Translations under genes and position numbers: made by a program | In this document: positions 1-9,195 of the stretch, in pieces | Layout of the letters: the number at the start of each line of letters is the position of its first letter | How positions within the stretch are numbered: the stretch's first letter is position 1 | Source: Acanthamoeba sp. SK_2022b | Taxonomy: Eukaryota > Discosea > Longamoebia > Acanthamoebidae | Direction: 5' to 3' | DNA length: 15,891 nucleotides | NCBI GenBank assembly: GCA_027943245.1 | Contig: JANDJZ010000399.1 | Location: 1-15,891 of the forward strand | Notes under the pieces: generated by a model | What the model was told of the DNA's origin: nothing | Database searches by the model: none | What the model saw: only the letters and a program-made list of their open reading frames with translations

Positions 1-28
1 CCCCGCCCCGCCTGTACTTGTGAAAGTT

Positions 29-3000
29 TTACTCTGAGAAGTTATCGTCAGTCTCTTTAGCCGCGTCGTCCTCGTCGCTCTGCTCACTCTTGTCGTCCTC
101 ATTGCTCTGCTCGCTCTCGTCGTCGTCCTTGTCATCGTCATCGTCCTCGTCGTCGTCGTCGTCGCTCTGCTCGTCGATCTCGTTCTCGATGCGCCTCGAA
201 GCATGATGGTTGAAGATTGATACGCCCGCCACACGGGGATCGCTGCAGAAGTGCACACGACGCAGGACTCGCCAGGGGCTATCCTTGCACGCATAAGGGA
301 CAAAGTATGGCCTGTGTATCTTGAACCGCTTGAAGTTGGAGGTTGGGTACATGTCGTCTTGTTCGTCGATCGCACAGCCGAGCTGCATCTGCAACCACCG
401 CATGGGCTCCATGCCCTGCATGATTTGCACCTCGAGGAACTCTTCGATCTTACCTATCACCACACAATTGCGCTCACGGACAAAGGCACAGTCGTTGTCC
501 ATGAAGCTGAACAACACCTACACGCATCGTTAGAAAAGAACAACACTGGAAACGGCACATGAACGTACCTGAGGTGTTCGCTTTGGAACATGAATGACGA
601 CCCAATGGCCTCGTTTGAGCCTGCGCCCTGCCAGCCACACGCTTTTGTAGAGGCACAGGTCGCTTGTTCAAAAGTCCATGTCGATGTCGTGCTCCTGCCT
701 GATCGCAGCCTTGAGCCTGCACTTGGCAATCGAAGATGGAGGTTGTGACGGCCTGTAGGACTTGCCTGCAAAGCCATAGCATTTCTGCTGCCTTGGCGTC
801 TTGGCCAGGGAGCTTGTTGCACTCATCACTGCGTCGCAAAGGTGCGTCTGTACACGCCAGAGTTGGTACACAAACCAAAACGGTGCGCTCCAAACAAGAG
901 TTACATACCTTGAAAAGCACATCTCGCTCATTGGCCTGCTGGTTCGTCGTACGGCACATCTCCTTGGCCTGGAGATGCTGTTGCTCATAGAGCATCGTGT
1001 CCTGGAACCACATTGGGCCCAGGAAACGGATCTGCTCAGCCAGGTGCTCCATCGTCTTGAAATTGGGCATGTTGAGGAGGTTGAGCGGCTGTGGCGTCGC
1101 GTCACTTTCTGTCGTCGTTGTCGTCGTCTTCGCCTTGCTCTGTCTTGCCTTGTTCTTCTTCTTCTTCTTCCTCTTCTTCCCAGGGCCTTGCTCCCTCTTC
1201 CCAGACCGCTTGGGTATCTCTACAACGCCGTTGTAAAGTGAAAAAAACAGGCTCTTCCACTCTACCACGAGCCTTTCAAGCCGATCAAGGTCGTTGTTGG
1301 TGAGTGAGTCACATCATAGTAGCGTTGCGATGTCAGCATGCAGACGCCAGGCCCTGAGCTTGTCGTTGTTGACCAAGTTGATCAACAAGACCTCGATGAC
1401 TTGCATGAGACTGTCCATCTCACCGCCCTTGAGGCTTGCCACCCCCAACCATCCCTGCACTCTACGCTTAGTGTGTTGTACAATGAAACAAAACTACAAG
1501 TGGGCATGTACGTCTTCGTTCCGTTGCACAACGTGGACTCTGTTGGCGAAAGAAGAGATGCCAGGAAAGTCCACCAGCTCCTTGAGTCTCTCGTTGATTT
1601 CGTTCCAGAGCCTGTTCTTGATGGCTGTATATAATAAATGGCGCTTCACAAGATGTGACTGACGTGAGTTGCAAAAGTCATCAGAAGGAGAAGAGCCATA
1701 CCTTGGCGGTGCCCAAGTACACGAGATGGAGCAGACAAATGCCAAAACACCTGTAGAACGAGGGCCACATCCACCAAAGTTTCCAGAACAGGCTCACCTC
1801 CTGCGCCCAGCCAAAGGCCTTGATCCTTGTGTTCACATGTCCAACCACGCCTCAGCGACCAGATCGACTGTCTTCAAGAGCCCTCATGTGCGCCTCGTAG
1901 ACGGTCTTGTAGTTCCCTCACAGTGACGGTTTTTGCACAGTTCAGCCCTTGATCTCAGTAGGCCACAAGCTGACAAAGTTGAGATCTGCCAGCTTATGGC
2001 AGTACCTGCAGCCGCACTTCCTTCCAGACAAACCTGTACACATGGCATCAGCCAACAAGGGGCAAAGGGACAGGGGGACAACGTACCAGCCATTTCCATC
2101 TGGGATGGGTGATCGCCCAAGATCGCATAGGCCAAGCCGTAGCACCGTCGCACGATGCCCTCTGCCTTGAACTTGATATCAATGCCACGCTCAAGAAGCC
2201 TTGTTGGGTCAATTATCACCCGCCATATTGCGTTGGTGAGATTCACTGTCTTCAGGATTAGAGCGAGTAAGACTCTCGACTTGGCCTTTTTGTACTCTGC
2301 GCAAGACATGTTGGCAACGCTCATATAAATCCCCACAATGGACTTGTTCCTTGAGCGGCTCTGCTCAAAGGCATCGATGTAGTACACCGGCAGCAGTAGT
2401 CGGCAGCTCAAGGGGTTTCGATTGTGCTTCCTTGCACGCAGACCAAACCACCTGTACGAGTGGTGAAAGAGGTAAGCACATGAGGGAAATGTGCTCTGTG
2501 AACGTACCTTTCGCACTGCTTCCACCTTGTGGAACGGCATGGATGATCGATAGGGCCCTCACGAAAGTGGAACTGCTCTTGCACAAGTTGTGTGCATGTG
2601 AGACGTGCATATCGACTTGTAAGCACGTCGATTGGTGAGACGAAGAATATCTTCTTGTCCTCTGGCGACTCCTCCGTGCCTGGCACTGACATCTCACGGA
2701 AGGGCAATGGAGGGAACATTTCCTGGTAAAACTACGGTTAGAAAATGAGCATGTAACCAAAGTTGGAGTACATACCGCTCCTGCTTTCTGAAGCAGGTAA
2801 ACTGACCTTGGCAGCTTTGCCTTGATCGCGAGTTCAGGATCATGTAGGAGAGACAGGAACGGAGCCAACGTGGTGTTGGAAATCACGAACTCCTTCTGTA
2901 GACGGTAGAGCTTGACCAAGAGGGACATCTCGGGGGTCGTCACACTATGCGCTGTCGTTATGCCCTACATTGTTGACCCAATCTTAGTATTTGTGAAATA

Positions 3001-3527
3001 AACAAGATAATAGACGTACCTTTGGTATAATCAAGTACTTGTCGAGCTCATCTTGAGTGGCAGGTTGAGCTTCATCGTCCACCATCTCGTCTTTGTCTTT
3101 GTCTTCGTCTTCGTCTTCGTCTTCGTCTTCGTCTTTGTTGTCTTCGTCCATCTTGTCATTGCCATTGTCCTCATCGCCGTCGTTGACCAGCTCGTCTTTG
3201 TCCTCATCGCCGTCGTTGACCAGCTCGTCTTTGTCCTCGTTGCCGTCATTGACCAGCTCGTCTTTGTCCTTGTCGCTGTTGTCCGAGTCCTCACTCGTGG
3301 GGGGGCTGGCTGGACTTGGCAGCAAAGAAGTGGAGATTGAACTTGTTGAAGATGCTGTCCTTGTGGAATCTGAAGTCGTCAAGTCGACTTGTTAGATCGT
3401 GGCCACATCACACAAGAGCAGGAAACGTACATTGCTGATGTGTTTTGGTCTTGTTATGAGACCATATATTTGATATGTGCTGGTGGCAGTTGTTGCACCA
3501 GTATCTGTTCTCCAAAGGGTCCTCCAT
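29..3527 (-). CDS. Plavaka/CACTA-like DDE transposase, 10 exons, five in-frame TGA codons
   Basis: Exons on the minus strand, 5' to 3': 3527-3431, 3387-3020, 2964-2776, 2722-2508, 2451-2087, 2033-1702, 1658-1512, 1454-909, 847-569, 517-29. All introns are GT-AG, all phases agree and the total is 1,009 codons ending in TAA. Residues 11-33 form a C2H2-like finger (CNNC then SHNKTKTH). Residues 34-140 are acidic with DELVNDG repeats. The core has VYYIDAF (D316), LGDHPSQMEMAG (D403), CGCRYC (418-423), HLVYLGTAK (about 514-522), and an E8 block with MPNF, IRFLGP and TTNQQANERD. These match my memory of the order of conserved blocks in Plavaka/CMC transposases, which are typically near this length. 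D316 and D403 are likely catalytic; the third acidic residue is not assigned. The C-terminus is acidic. In-frame TGA occurs at codons 442, 450, 472, 618 and 813; there is no TAA, TAG or frameshift. The gene is either degenerate or translated with UGA as a sense codon. Confidence 0.72.
3169..3267 (-). repeat. Three 33-bp tandem units encoding DELVNDG repeats
   Basis: Three nearly identical 33-bp units lie in exon 2 of the transposase gene, each coding for an 11-residue D/E/K-rich unit containing DELVNDG. Downstream in the same exon (about 3102-3134) a hexamer run codes for alternating D and E. The spacer separates the N-terminal zinc finger from the conserved transposase core and is probably disordered. 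Confidence 0.9.
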
Positions 3528-3578
3528 CACTCCACCCCCCCTCTGATAAAGTGAAGTGTATTTACATGGAACAAAGCA

Positions 3579-5122
3579 CTATTTACAAGCTTTTGCTTCC
3601 GTCGACGTCCCTGCATGTAAAAATAAACAAAGAGGACTGGATAGAAAGAGAAAAGGGCGTACCTGTGTCCATGGCCTCATCCCAGGTTGGGCCTGAGAGT
3701 ATCCACTGCAGCTTCGAGAGTGGACCTTTCTCAAAGCCGGGTGGGATGATTGCGCCAGGGTAGGCCAGGGCGTTGCCAAGCTTGATCCAGCACTTGGGGC
3801 AGACCATCTCCATGGGATAGCTGATGTCGGGTCTGCACCAGAGTACAACTGTTAGCATTCTCTATAGATTAAAGGGGGTGAGGATGAGATCACGTACACG
3901 TGAATGTAGCTCATGTAGGATACTACCTTGTCCCACGCATGTAGTCGTTCCCAGCACCAATGAAGGGTGCACCTGGCGAACAGGATCTGGCCGTTCTTGT
4001 CGACAGCAACACGCATATGAAAACGCTTGAGTGAGAACCATTTGATTAGCTCCTTGGGAGCCCCATTGAGTGAGTAGGCGTCGATGCTCTGGTCTGTAAT
4101 GCCCCAAAGCTTGAGGCGTTCAGAGGACGAAGGCATCACCACGACTGCTTGGCACGGTGGGCAATCCGTTTTTGCCACCTGCCCAGTCGCAAGGGATTAG
4201 AGGAAGCAAACTCAAGCAATAAAGAAAGCAGGAGGACGTACGTCACATGAAAGATCGGGATAAAAAGGTCGAAGAGTGCCTTTTCGTCCCTCGATGAGCC
4301 ACTAAAGCCCATAAACACGCACCATAGGCGCCTGTAGACCGTCTTGAGACCTTCTCTCTTGTTGTCAGCGTAGACATGCGTTTTGAAGTCTGACGCCCTG
4401 GTGGCGTTTCGATAGCGCCAGCGTATGTAGAGATGCACATACAGCTGGCGTGAGTACTCATGGAACTCAGCGCCTGCGTAGTAGTCAGAGCAGTAGGTTG
4501 CTGCGTCAGCCGGCTGCAGGATGCTGGTCATGCCAGGCTTGGGAGGAAAGCCGCTTTGGCTGGCCGTCTTGTGAACATCCTTGGGCGGGAACAGGTAGAC
4601 GATATCGTGGATAACCTCATGAAGTCGGTCGTTGTCTTGGTCGATGACTGCTTGGTCGCGTGCGTCCAAAAGCTGGCTCAGCGAAACAACAACCTCGTAC
4701 TTGCACTCCTGGCGAGCAAACGATGTTAGGGAACGAGATTAAAGAAGACAAAAGGTGGAGCGTACCAGTTCAACATGTAGCACGTCCTTGACCGTGTGGA
4801 AGATGCTCTTCCACCTATTCCCTTGTTGGTAGTGCTGTAGAGCGTGCTCAGCATGCTCCCTGCAGGGAGAACACTATGTGAACAAATCGTTGAACGGGAG
4901 AAGAGGAAAGACGTACTTTGAAACCTCGTGCCTCTTCTTGTTGTTGCCTTTTGAGCCACAGCGCCTTCGCTTCCTCATGTTGTACTGCTGTAACTCGCTG
5001 CATCTGTAAATATACATCACGAGATTATAAAACGAGATACAAACAATTACAAAGGATGGGAAACGAACAGATCGCTTGGCCCTTGGCACAAAGCTGTAGG
5101 GTCTTGACAGCTGCCCATACAT
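3579..5122 (-). CDS. Unrecognised cysteine-bearing protein encoded by the element
   Basis: I do not recognise this family. Model, 5' to 3': 5122-5069, 5003-4917, 4855-4766, 4708-4238, 4178-3898, 3832-3663, 3610-3579; 394 residues ending in TAG with no internal stop. An N-terminal coiled helix (MQRVTAVQHEEAKALWLKR) is followed by a large exon. Next come CPPC at the start of exon 5, an ARCTLHWCW block and YPMEMVCPKCW, which suggests two or more metal-binding CxxC pairs. The stop lies only 51 bp upstream of the transposase ATG on the same strand, and introns are 52-65 nt as in the transposase, so it is probably an accessory gene of the same element. The start is uncertain: the reading frame stays open through a possible acceptor at 5133, and more N-terminal exons may lie upstream. 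The exon 4 donor is weak (GTCCTC); the nearby GTACGT four bases earlier breaks the frame. Confidence 0.6.
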
Positions 5123-5241
5123 CGCATTCAAGGCTTAGATTAACAAAAAATGGGAGGATTTATTTGTACATACTGTAAATCTTGCCTTGATCGCGACATT
5201 GTATGTGATTTTAAATTAAATAATAATTTTCTCTTTGAGGC

Positions 5242-5528
5242 GAGAGGGTCTCCCCGTACTTGGGAGGTGCTGCCCCAACGGAGAGCACTCTAAAGAATGA
5301 AAAAAGGCCCCGCCGATTTTTGTACTCAGCCTGCCACGGAAGAGGCAAAAATCCGGGCATGTCAATATTTCTGCGGAAGCGTTGAAAACGTCGACAACAT
5401 TTCTGACACGCCAGCTTATATCCCGGTTTGTCCCAGGGACCCGAGTACAAAAATCGGCGGGGCCTTTTTTCATTCTTTAGAGTGCTCTCCATTGGGGCAG
5501 CACCTCCCAAGTATGGGGAGACCCTCTC
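5242..5528. mobile_element. MITE/foldback element with 86-bp terminal inverted repeats
   Basis: The arms 5242-5327 and 5443-5528 are reverse complements over 86 bp with two mismatches that I can find. They are separated by a 115-bp centre and begin GAGAGGGTCTCCCC. Length, arm proportion and lack of a credible ORF fit a MITE or foldback element; the open frames crossing it on both strands are products of the symmetry. It lies between two divergent genes, 119 bp upstream of the minus-strand gene's modelled start and about 490 bp upstream of the plus-strand gene. I could not define a target-site duplication; CTTTG occurs close to both ends but does not abut the arms symmetrically. Confidence 0.85.
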
Positions 5529-5530
5529 AC

Positions 5531-5558
5531 TTTGTTTTAATTAATTAATTAAAACAAA
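5531..5558. repeat. 28-bp perfect palindrome
   Basis: A perfect AT-rich palindrome of TTTGTTTTAATTAA followed by its own reverse complement, starting three bases beyond the right arm of the inverted-repeat element. It could be part of the insertion target, a second small foldback, or a protein-binding site. Confidence 0.9.
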
Positions 5559-5714
5559 CACTCGCCAGCAATCGGGTGACATTTCAATTCTGCTGCCGCT
5601 CATGCGCCATAAGGTAAGGGAAGCACGCTAATTATTTATTTTGTTACACTTTATTCACTTATTACTTGTTGAATTATTATTATTGTTATTATAACAGGAC
5701 CGGAAACAAGCGTG

Positions 5715-5855
5715 ACAAGCTTGTCCACAAAGACGAAGACGAAGACGAAGACGAAGACGAAGACGAAGACGAGCTTGTCCACGAGGACGAGGACGGGCAG
5801 TAGGATGAGCTTGTTGACGAAGACGAGCTTGTCCACGAGGACGAGGTTGAGCTGC
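5715..5855 (+). repeat. GACGAA-type simple repeat encoding acidic DELV units, broken by TAG
   Basis: On the plus strand a run of about six GACGAA hexamers is flanked by GAGCTTGTCCACGAGGACGAG-type units. Read in one frame it gives D/E runs punctuated by DELVH or DKLVH, with a TAG in the middle. A splice acceptor-like TTATAACAG lies just upstream at about 5697. It resembles the DELVNDG spacer of the transposase, which lies on the opposite strand. No gene model includes it. It may be a decayed exon copy or simple-sequence drift. Confidence 0.6.
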
Positions 5856-6021
5856 TGTCATGGTACACTGTCGCCTGCTTGAAGATAAACATAAAATTTA
5901 TATTTTTATCTAATTTATTTGTTTTATTCACTAGTCGCGCAAGTGTTTGCCTGCGCATTGTAGAATGGTCTGGTCACTGCAGCGGTTTGGTCATTGTTCT
6001 ACTCGCCAGCAACAACACTAC

Positions 6022-8268
6022 ATGTCGTCGAAGATGAAGAAGAACGAACAGTTCGAGGTCTACGTCCGCAGGATGCTGGACCAGTTAGTCCGTCAGGGTG
6101 ACGAGACGGCTCGAATCCTTGGTGTGCAGAGCCAGGTGCTTGTACGTCTCAAACAGTGGAACTCGGCGCTCTCTGTGGAGATGATCCATGAGGATCTCAA
6201 AGCCGAGAGAGAGGCTCTCTACTTTCAATGTGGTGGCTTCAGCAAGACCGGCGATGGTGTAGTAGCCGACGAGAACTTCAAGAAGAAGATGATGGACAAG
6301 TACAAGGTCACCAAGGTGAACGACGACGTTGAACAACACGTCAAGTGGAACCTCTCTAATTGGGTAAGTAGTCGTCTCTCGGTGCAGCGTGTTGCGTATT
6401 TAACTCTTCATCGCAGGTACGTGGACGACGGTGAAATGTCACCAACTTCATTAAGAAGGAGCTCGTTCATGCCTACGATGAGTTCACCAAGCCAATGAAG
6501 TGACCCTACGACAAGTTCAAGGCATTCAATAAGTTCAGGGAGCACCTGACTAAAGGTACGTTAGATTCCTCCCCATCCACTACTTTCAACGCTAAGTCTT
6601 TCGTCTGTTGTGCAGAAGAGGACGCCCATTTGTCTATCTTGCGGGCAAGCTTTCAGAAGGCCGGAGAGTTAACCTACCTCGATAGCGCGCATGACTCCAA
6701 GGGCGTACATTTGGCTCAGAGTGTTGCTTTCTTCAATAAGAAGCTTCTTGAGAACTGTAAGGGCGAACAAGCAGGTTGGCTGTTTGCCCTTGTATCCAAG
6801 GTACATTCCTTTCTGTGATTATACTTATGACGCTATTATTAACTGTATGTATCCGTCGTTAGAGTCTAGACCTGAAAGAGAACAAGAACGAGTTTGCGAG
6901 GCTGAGAAAGAAGATGTCAAAGTCCTCATCTTCTTCCTCAACGTCGAGACCGTCAACGTCTTTGGCTGAGGAGTTGGTACGCCTCTTTTAAATAAAAATG
7001 CAAACACAGCATTTTAATAGTCAGTACTAGGCTCGACGGGACCTTACCGACGACGACAAGGACAAGAGGCGCGACTACAACGACAAGGACAAGAGGCGCG
7101 ACTACGACGACAACGACAACGACAAGGACAAGAGGCGCGACTACGACAACGACGACGACAAGGACAAGAGGCGCGGCTACGACAACGACAACAAGGACAA
7201 GAGGCGCGACTACGACAACGACGACGACAAGGACAAGAGGCGCGACTACGACGACGACGACAAGGACAAGAGGCGCGGCTACGATGACGACGACAAGGAC
7301 AAGAGGCGCGACGACGACGACGACGACAAGGACAAGAGGCGTGACTACGACGACGACGACGACAAGGACAAGAGGCGCGGCTACGACGACGACGACGACA
7401 AGGACAAGAGGCGCGACTACGACGACGACAAGGACAAGAGGCGCAGCTACGACGTAAGAGGCGTAACGACAATGACGACATTTGACGACGACAAGAGGCG
7501 TAACGACGATGACGATGACGACGACGACAAGAGGCGTAACGACAATGACGACAACGACGACGACGACAAGAGGCGTAACGGCAATGACGACGATGACGAG
7601 AAGCTCCACGATAGACAAGCTGACTGCCGTATCAAGGGCCAGAAAAAGGACGTCAGTGACCGCCGGTCGAACACGAAGAAGCGCAAGCGTACAACTAAAT
7701 TGAGTGAGTCTCAGACAAGTGACGAAAGCTGCACCGAATTGGAGCTCCCATCGATGAATAAGAAGTCTCAATCCAAACCGACCTCAAGGTCGGCCACCTC
7801 GCGGGAGAGAGCGTCTGAGGTGGGCACGCCTGCCAAAGGCCCACACCGACCTCAACGCCAAGCACGTCCGACCAAGAAGGGAGCGTCGCTGATCATCGAA
7901 CGAGCGGCGAAGCAAAATAAGAGAGCAAGAACAGAGTCTTCTTCTCAGCCAGCAGAGCCCTACGTTCCAACGGTAAGTCTGCCTCTTTCTCTCTTCAGAC
8001 TGCTCGTTCTTAGATGTCCGTGCAGGATCAGGAAGACCTTTTGGCTCTGCTCAGCACAGTGGCCACAAGCAAGGGTGGACCTGCCAGCGCAGGAGAAAGC
8101 CCTCTTCCCAGAACTTCAGCAAGTAAAGTGGGCCGCCGTGCCGACACTCGTGATCTGCCCGACCAGTCCATTCATACGATCCTTCTTATGATTGAGCCTG
8201 ATGATATGCTCAATGTCCTCCCTTTCCAGAAGCAAAGAGAGGTACCAGGAGCTGAGCGCCGAGCATGA
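6022..8268 (+). CDS. Charged repeat-bearing protein of the element, two in-frame TGA codons
   Basis: Unrecognised family. Exons: 6022-6363, 6417-6555, 6616-6800, 6863-6976, 7031-7972, 8026-8268. All phases agree and introns are 53-62 nt. The N-terminal third is predicted helical (about residues 1-200, K/E rich, with MKKNEQFEVYVRRMLDQL and YDKFKAFNKFREHLTK). It is followed by a serine-rich linker, a long K/D/R repeat tract, then basic clusters such as TKKRKR and an S/T/R-rich tail that would suit a nuclear or nucleic-acid-associated protein. TGA interrupts exon 2 at 6432-6434 and 6501-6503 in the frame carried by both sides. If UGA is read through at the end as well, the next stop is TAG at 8338. 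The start at 6022 is chosen because upstream sequence becomes AT-rich; in-frame ATG codons occur at 5947 and 5965. It is divergent from the two minus-strand genes and probably belongs to the same element. Confidence 0.6.
7055..7600 (+). repeat. Tandem coding repeat, KDKRR(D/G)YDDDD units
   Basis: Twelve units ending in KDKRR, then three ending in DDKRR, spaced 9-13 codons apart by variable runs of D and N. The unit is 27-39 bp of GACAAGGACAAGAGGCGC plus GAC/AAC codons. At about 7456-7487 the repeat is briefly shifted into another frame (reading VRGVTTMTTF in place of a DKRRNDND-like unit) and then returns to register. The complementary strand shows a long valine/leucine-rich open frame that is only the antisense image. 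Confidence 0.92.
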
Positions 8269-8389
8269 GCCCATCGCCTGCCTGCCGGCCAGCCAGCAAC
8301 TGAGCGGACAAGACTCCGACTCCACACATCCTTCTAGCTTTGTAACGTGCAAAAAACGCTTCTTGGACGCAGAGCGGGTAGTAAATGCC

Positions 8390-8947
8390 TTTCCCGCATG
8401 CGTGCGGCTGCCCCACTCTACGCGCCTGCGTGGAGCAAAAGTATCTTTTTCCCGCATGCGTGTGGCTGCCCTACTCTGCACGCTTGGGCGAAGCGGGTAG
8501 AAACGGCCTTTTCCCGCATGCGTGTGGCTGCCCTACTCTGCACGCTTGGCCAAAGCGGGTAGAAACGCGTGTGGCTGCCCTACTCTGCGCTCCCGCGGCC
8601 TTTCCCGCATGCGTGTGGCTGCCCTACTCTGCACGCTTGGGCGAAGCGGGTAGAAACGGCCTTTTCCCGCATGCGTGTGGCTGCCCTACTCTGCACGCTT
8701 GGCCAAAGCGGGTAGAAACGGCCTTTTCCCGCATGCGTGTGGCCGCCGCACGCTACGCGCCTGCGTGGAGCAGGCAAAAAGTATCTTTTTCCCGCATGCG
8801 TGTGGCCGCCCCACGCGACGCGCCTGCGTGGAGCAGGCAAAAGTATCTTTTTCCCGCTTGCGCACAGCGCGCCGCTCTACACGCTTGGCAAAGCGGGTAG
8901 CGAGTGGGTTTTCCCGCTTGGGTGTTGCAAACCCGCCATTTTCCCGC
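8390..8947 (+). promoter_or_regulatory. Ten exact TTTCCCGC motifs (E2F/DP-like site cluster)
   Basis: TTTCCCGC starts at 8390, 8448, 8510, 8601, 8663, 8725, 8788, 8850, 8910 and 8940. The last one is the extended form TTTTCCCGCCAA, outside the regular repeats. The TTTSSCGC consensus of E2F/DP factors is established in animals and plants. Its use here is inferred from the match and from position upstream of the F-box locus. The regular spacing may reflect only the minisatellite. Confidence 0.4.
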
Positions 8948-8950
8948 CAA
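8390..8950. repeat. Palindromic minisatellite of about 62 bp with E2F-like motifs
   Basis: Copies of a unit carrying CGCATGCG occur at about 8395, 8453, 8515, 8606, 8668, 8730 and 8793, mostly 62-63 bp apart. One interval is 58 bp and one is 91 bp because of a partial duplication. Two unit types alternate in blocks: one containing GCACGCTTGG and AAGCGGGTAGAAACGG, the other GCCTGCGTGGAGCAGGCAAAA with GTATCTTTTT. Degenerate copies continue to about 8950. Open frames on both strands through this tract are repeat artefacts. This tract, with flanking unique sequence, fills the gap between the plus-strand element gene and the F-box locus. Confidence 0.93.
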
Positions 8951-9145
8951 CCACCGCGCAATCCCGCAGTTTACCCGCAGTTCTTTCTAGCAGTGTTGCT
9001 CGGCACGGGGACCCTCCTTCTTCCCTCCACGCCGCGTGTCGTGTGGCCACAGCCGGACACCAACGCCACGATTCGAGCTGACACTGCCCCCCCCCGCCTC
9101 TTCCCTCATTGGCTTCGCGCCCGTGCAAGCGCTGATGGACCTGTT

Positions 9146-9193
9146 GTACGTGTGCGTGTGTGTGCGTGTGTGTGTGTGCGTGTGCGTGTGCGT
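9146..9193 (+). repeat. GT/GCGT microsatellite
   Basis: Alternating GT with interspersed GCGT, running from a GTACGT donor-like site to CGTAG at 9195. It is probably the body of a short intron at the 5' end of the F-box locus. Confidence 0.85.
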
Positions 9194-9195
9194 AG

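Noticed and set aside
3160..3270. CRISPR-like direct repeats
   Set aside because: Contiguous units without spacers, inside an intron-containing eukaryotic exon.
3053..3395. Plus-strand open frames of FVFVFV or SSSSSS
   Set aside because: Antisense of the acidic D/E repeat in transposase exon 2; no other coding signal.
5211..5548. Two similar open frames on opposite strands containing GGAFFHSLECSPLGQHLP
   Set aside because: They mirror each other because of the 86-bp inverted repeat and have no independent coding support.
6953..7771. Long minus-strand open frame rich in APLVLVVVV
   Set aside because: It is the antisense image of the plus-strand KDKRR/DDDD coding repeat; codon register and splice sites support only the plus strand.
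8385..8961. Open frames on both strands across the minisatellite with repeated MRVAA or PHACG units
   Set aside because: They follow the 62-bp repeat and appear in several frames on both strands; no start context or splice evidence.
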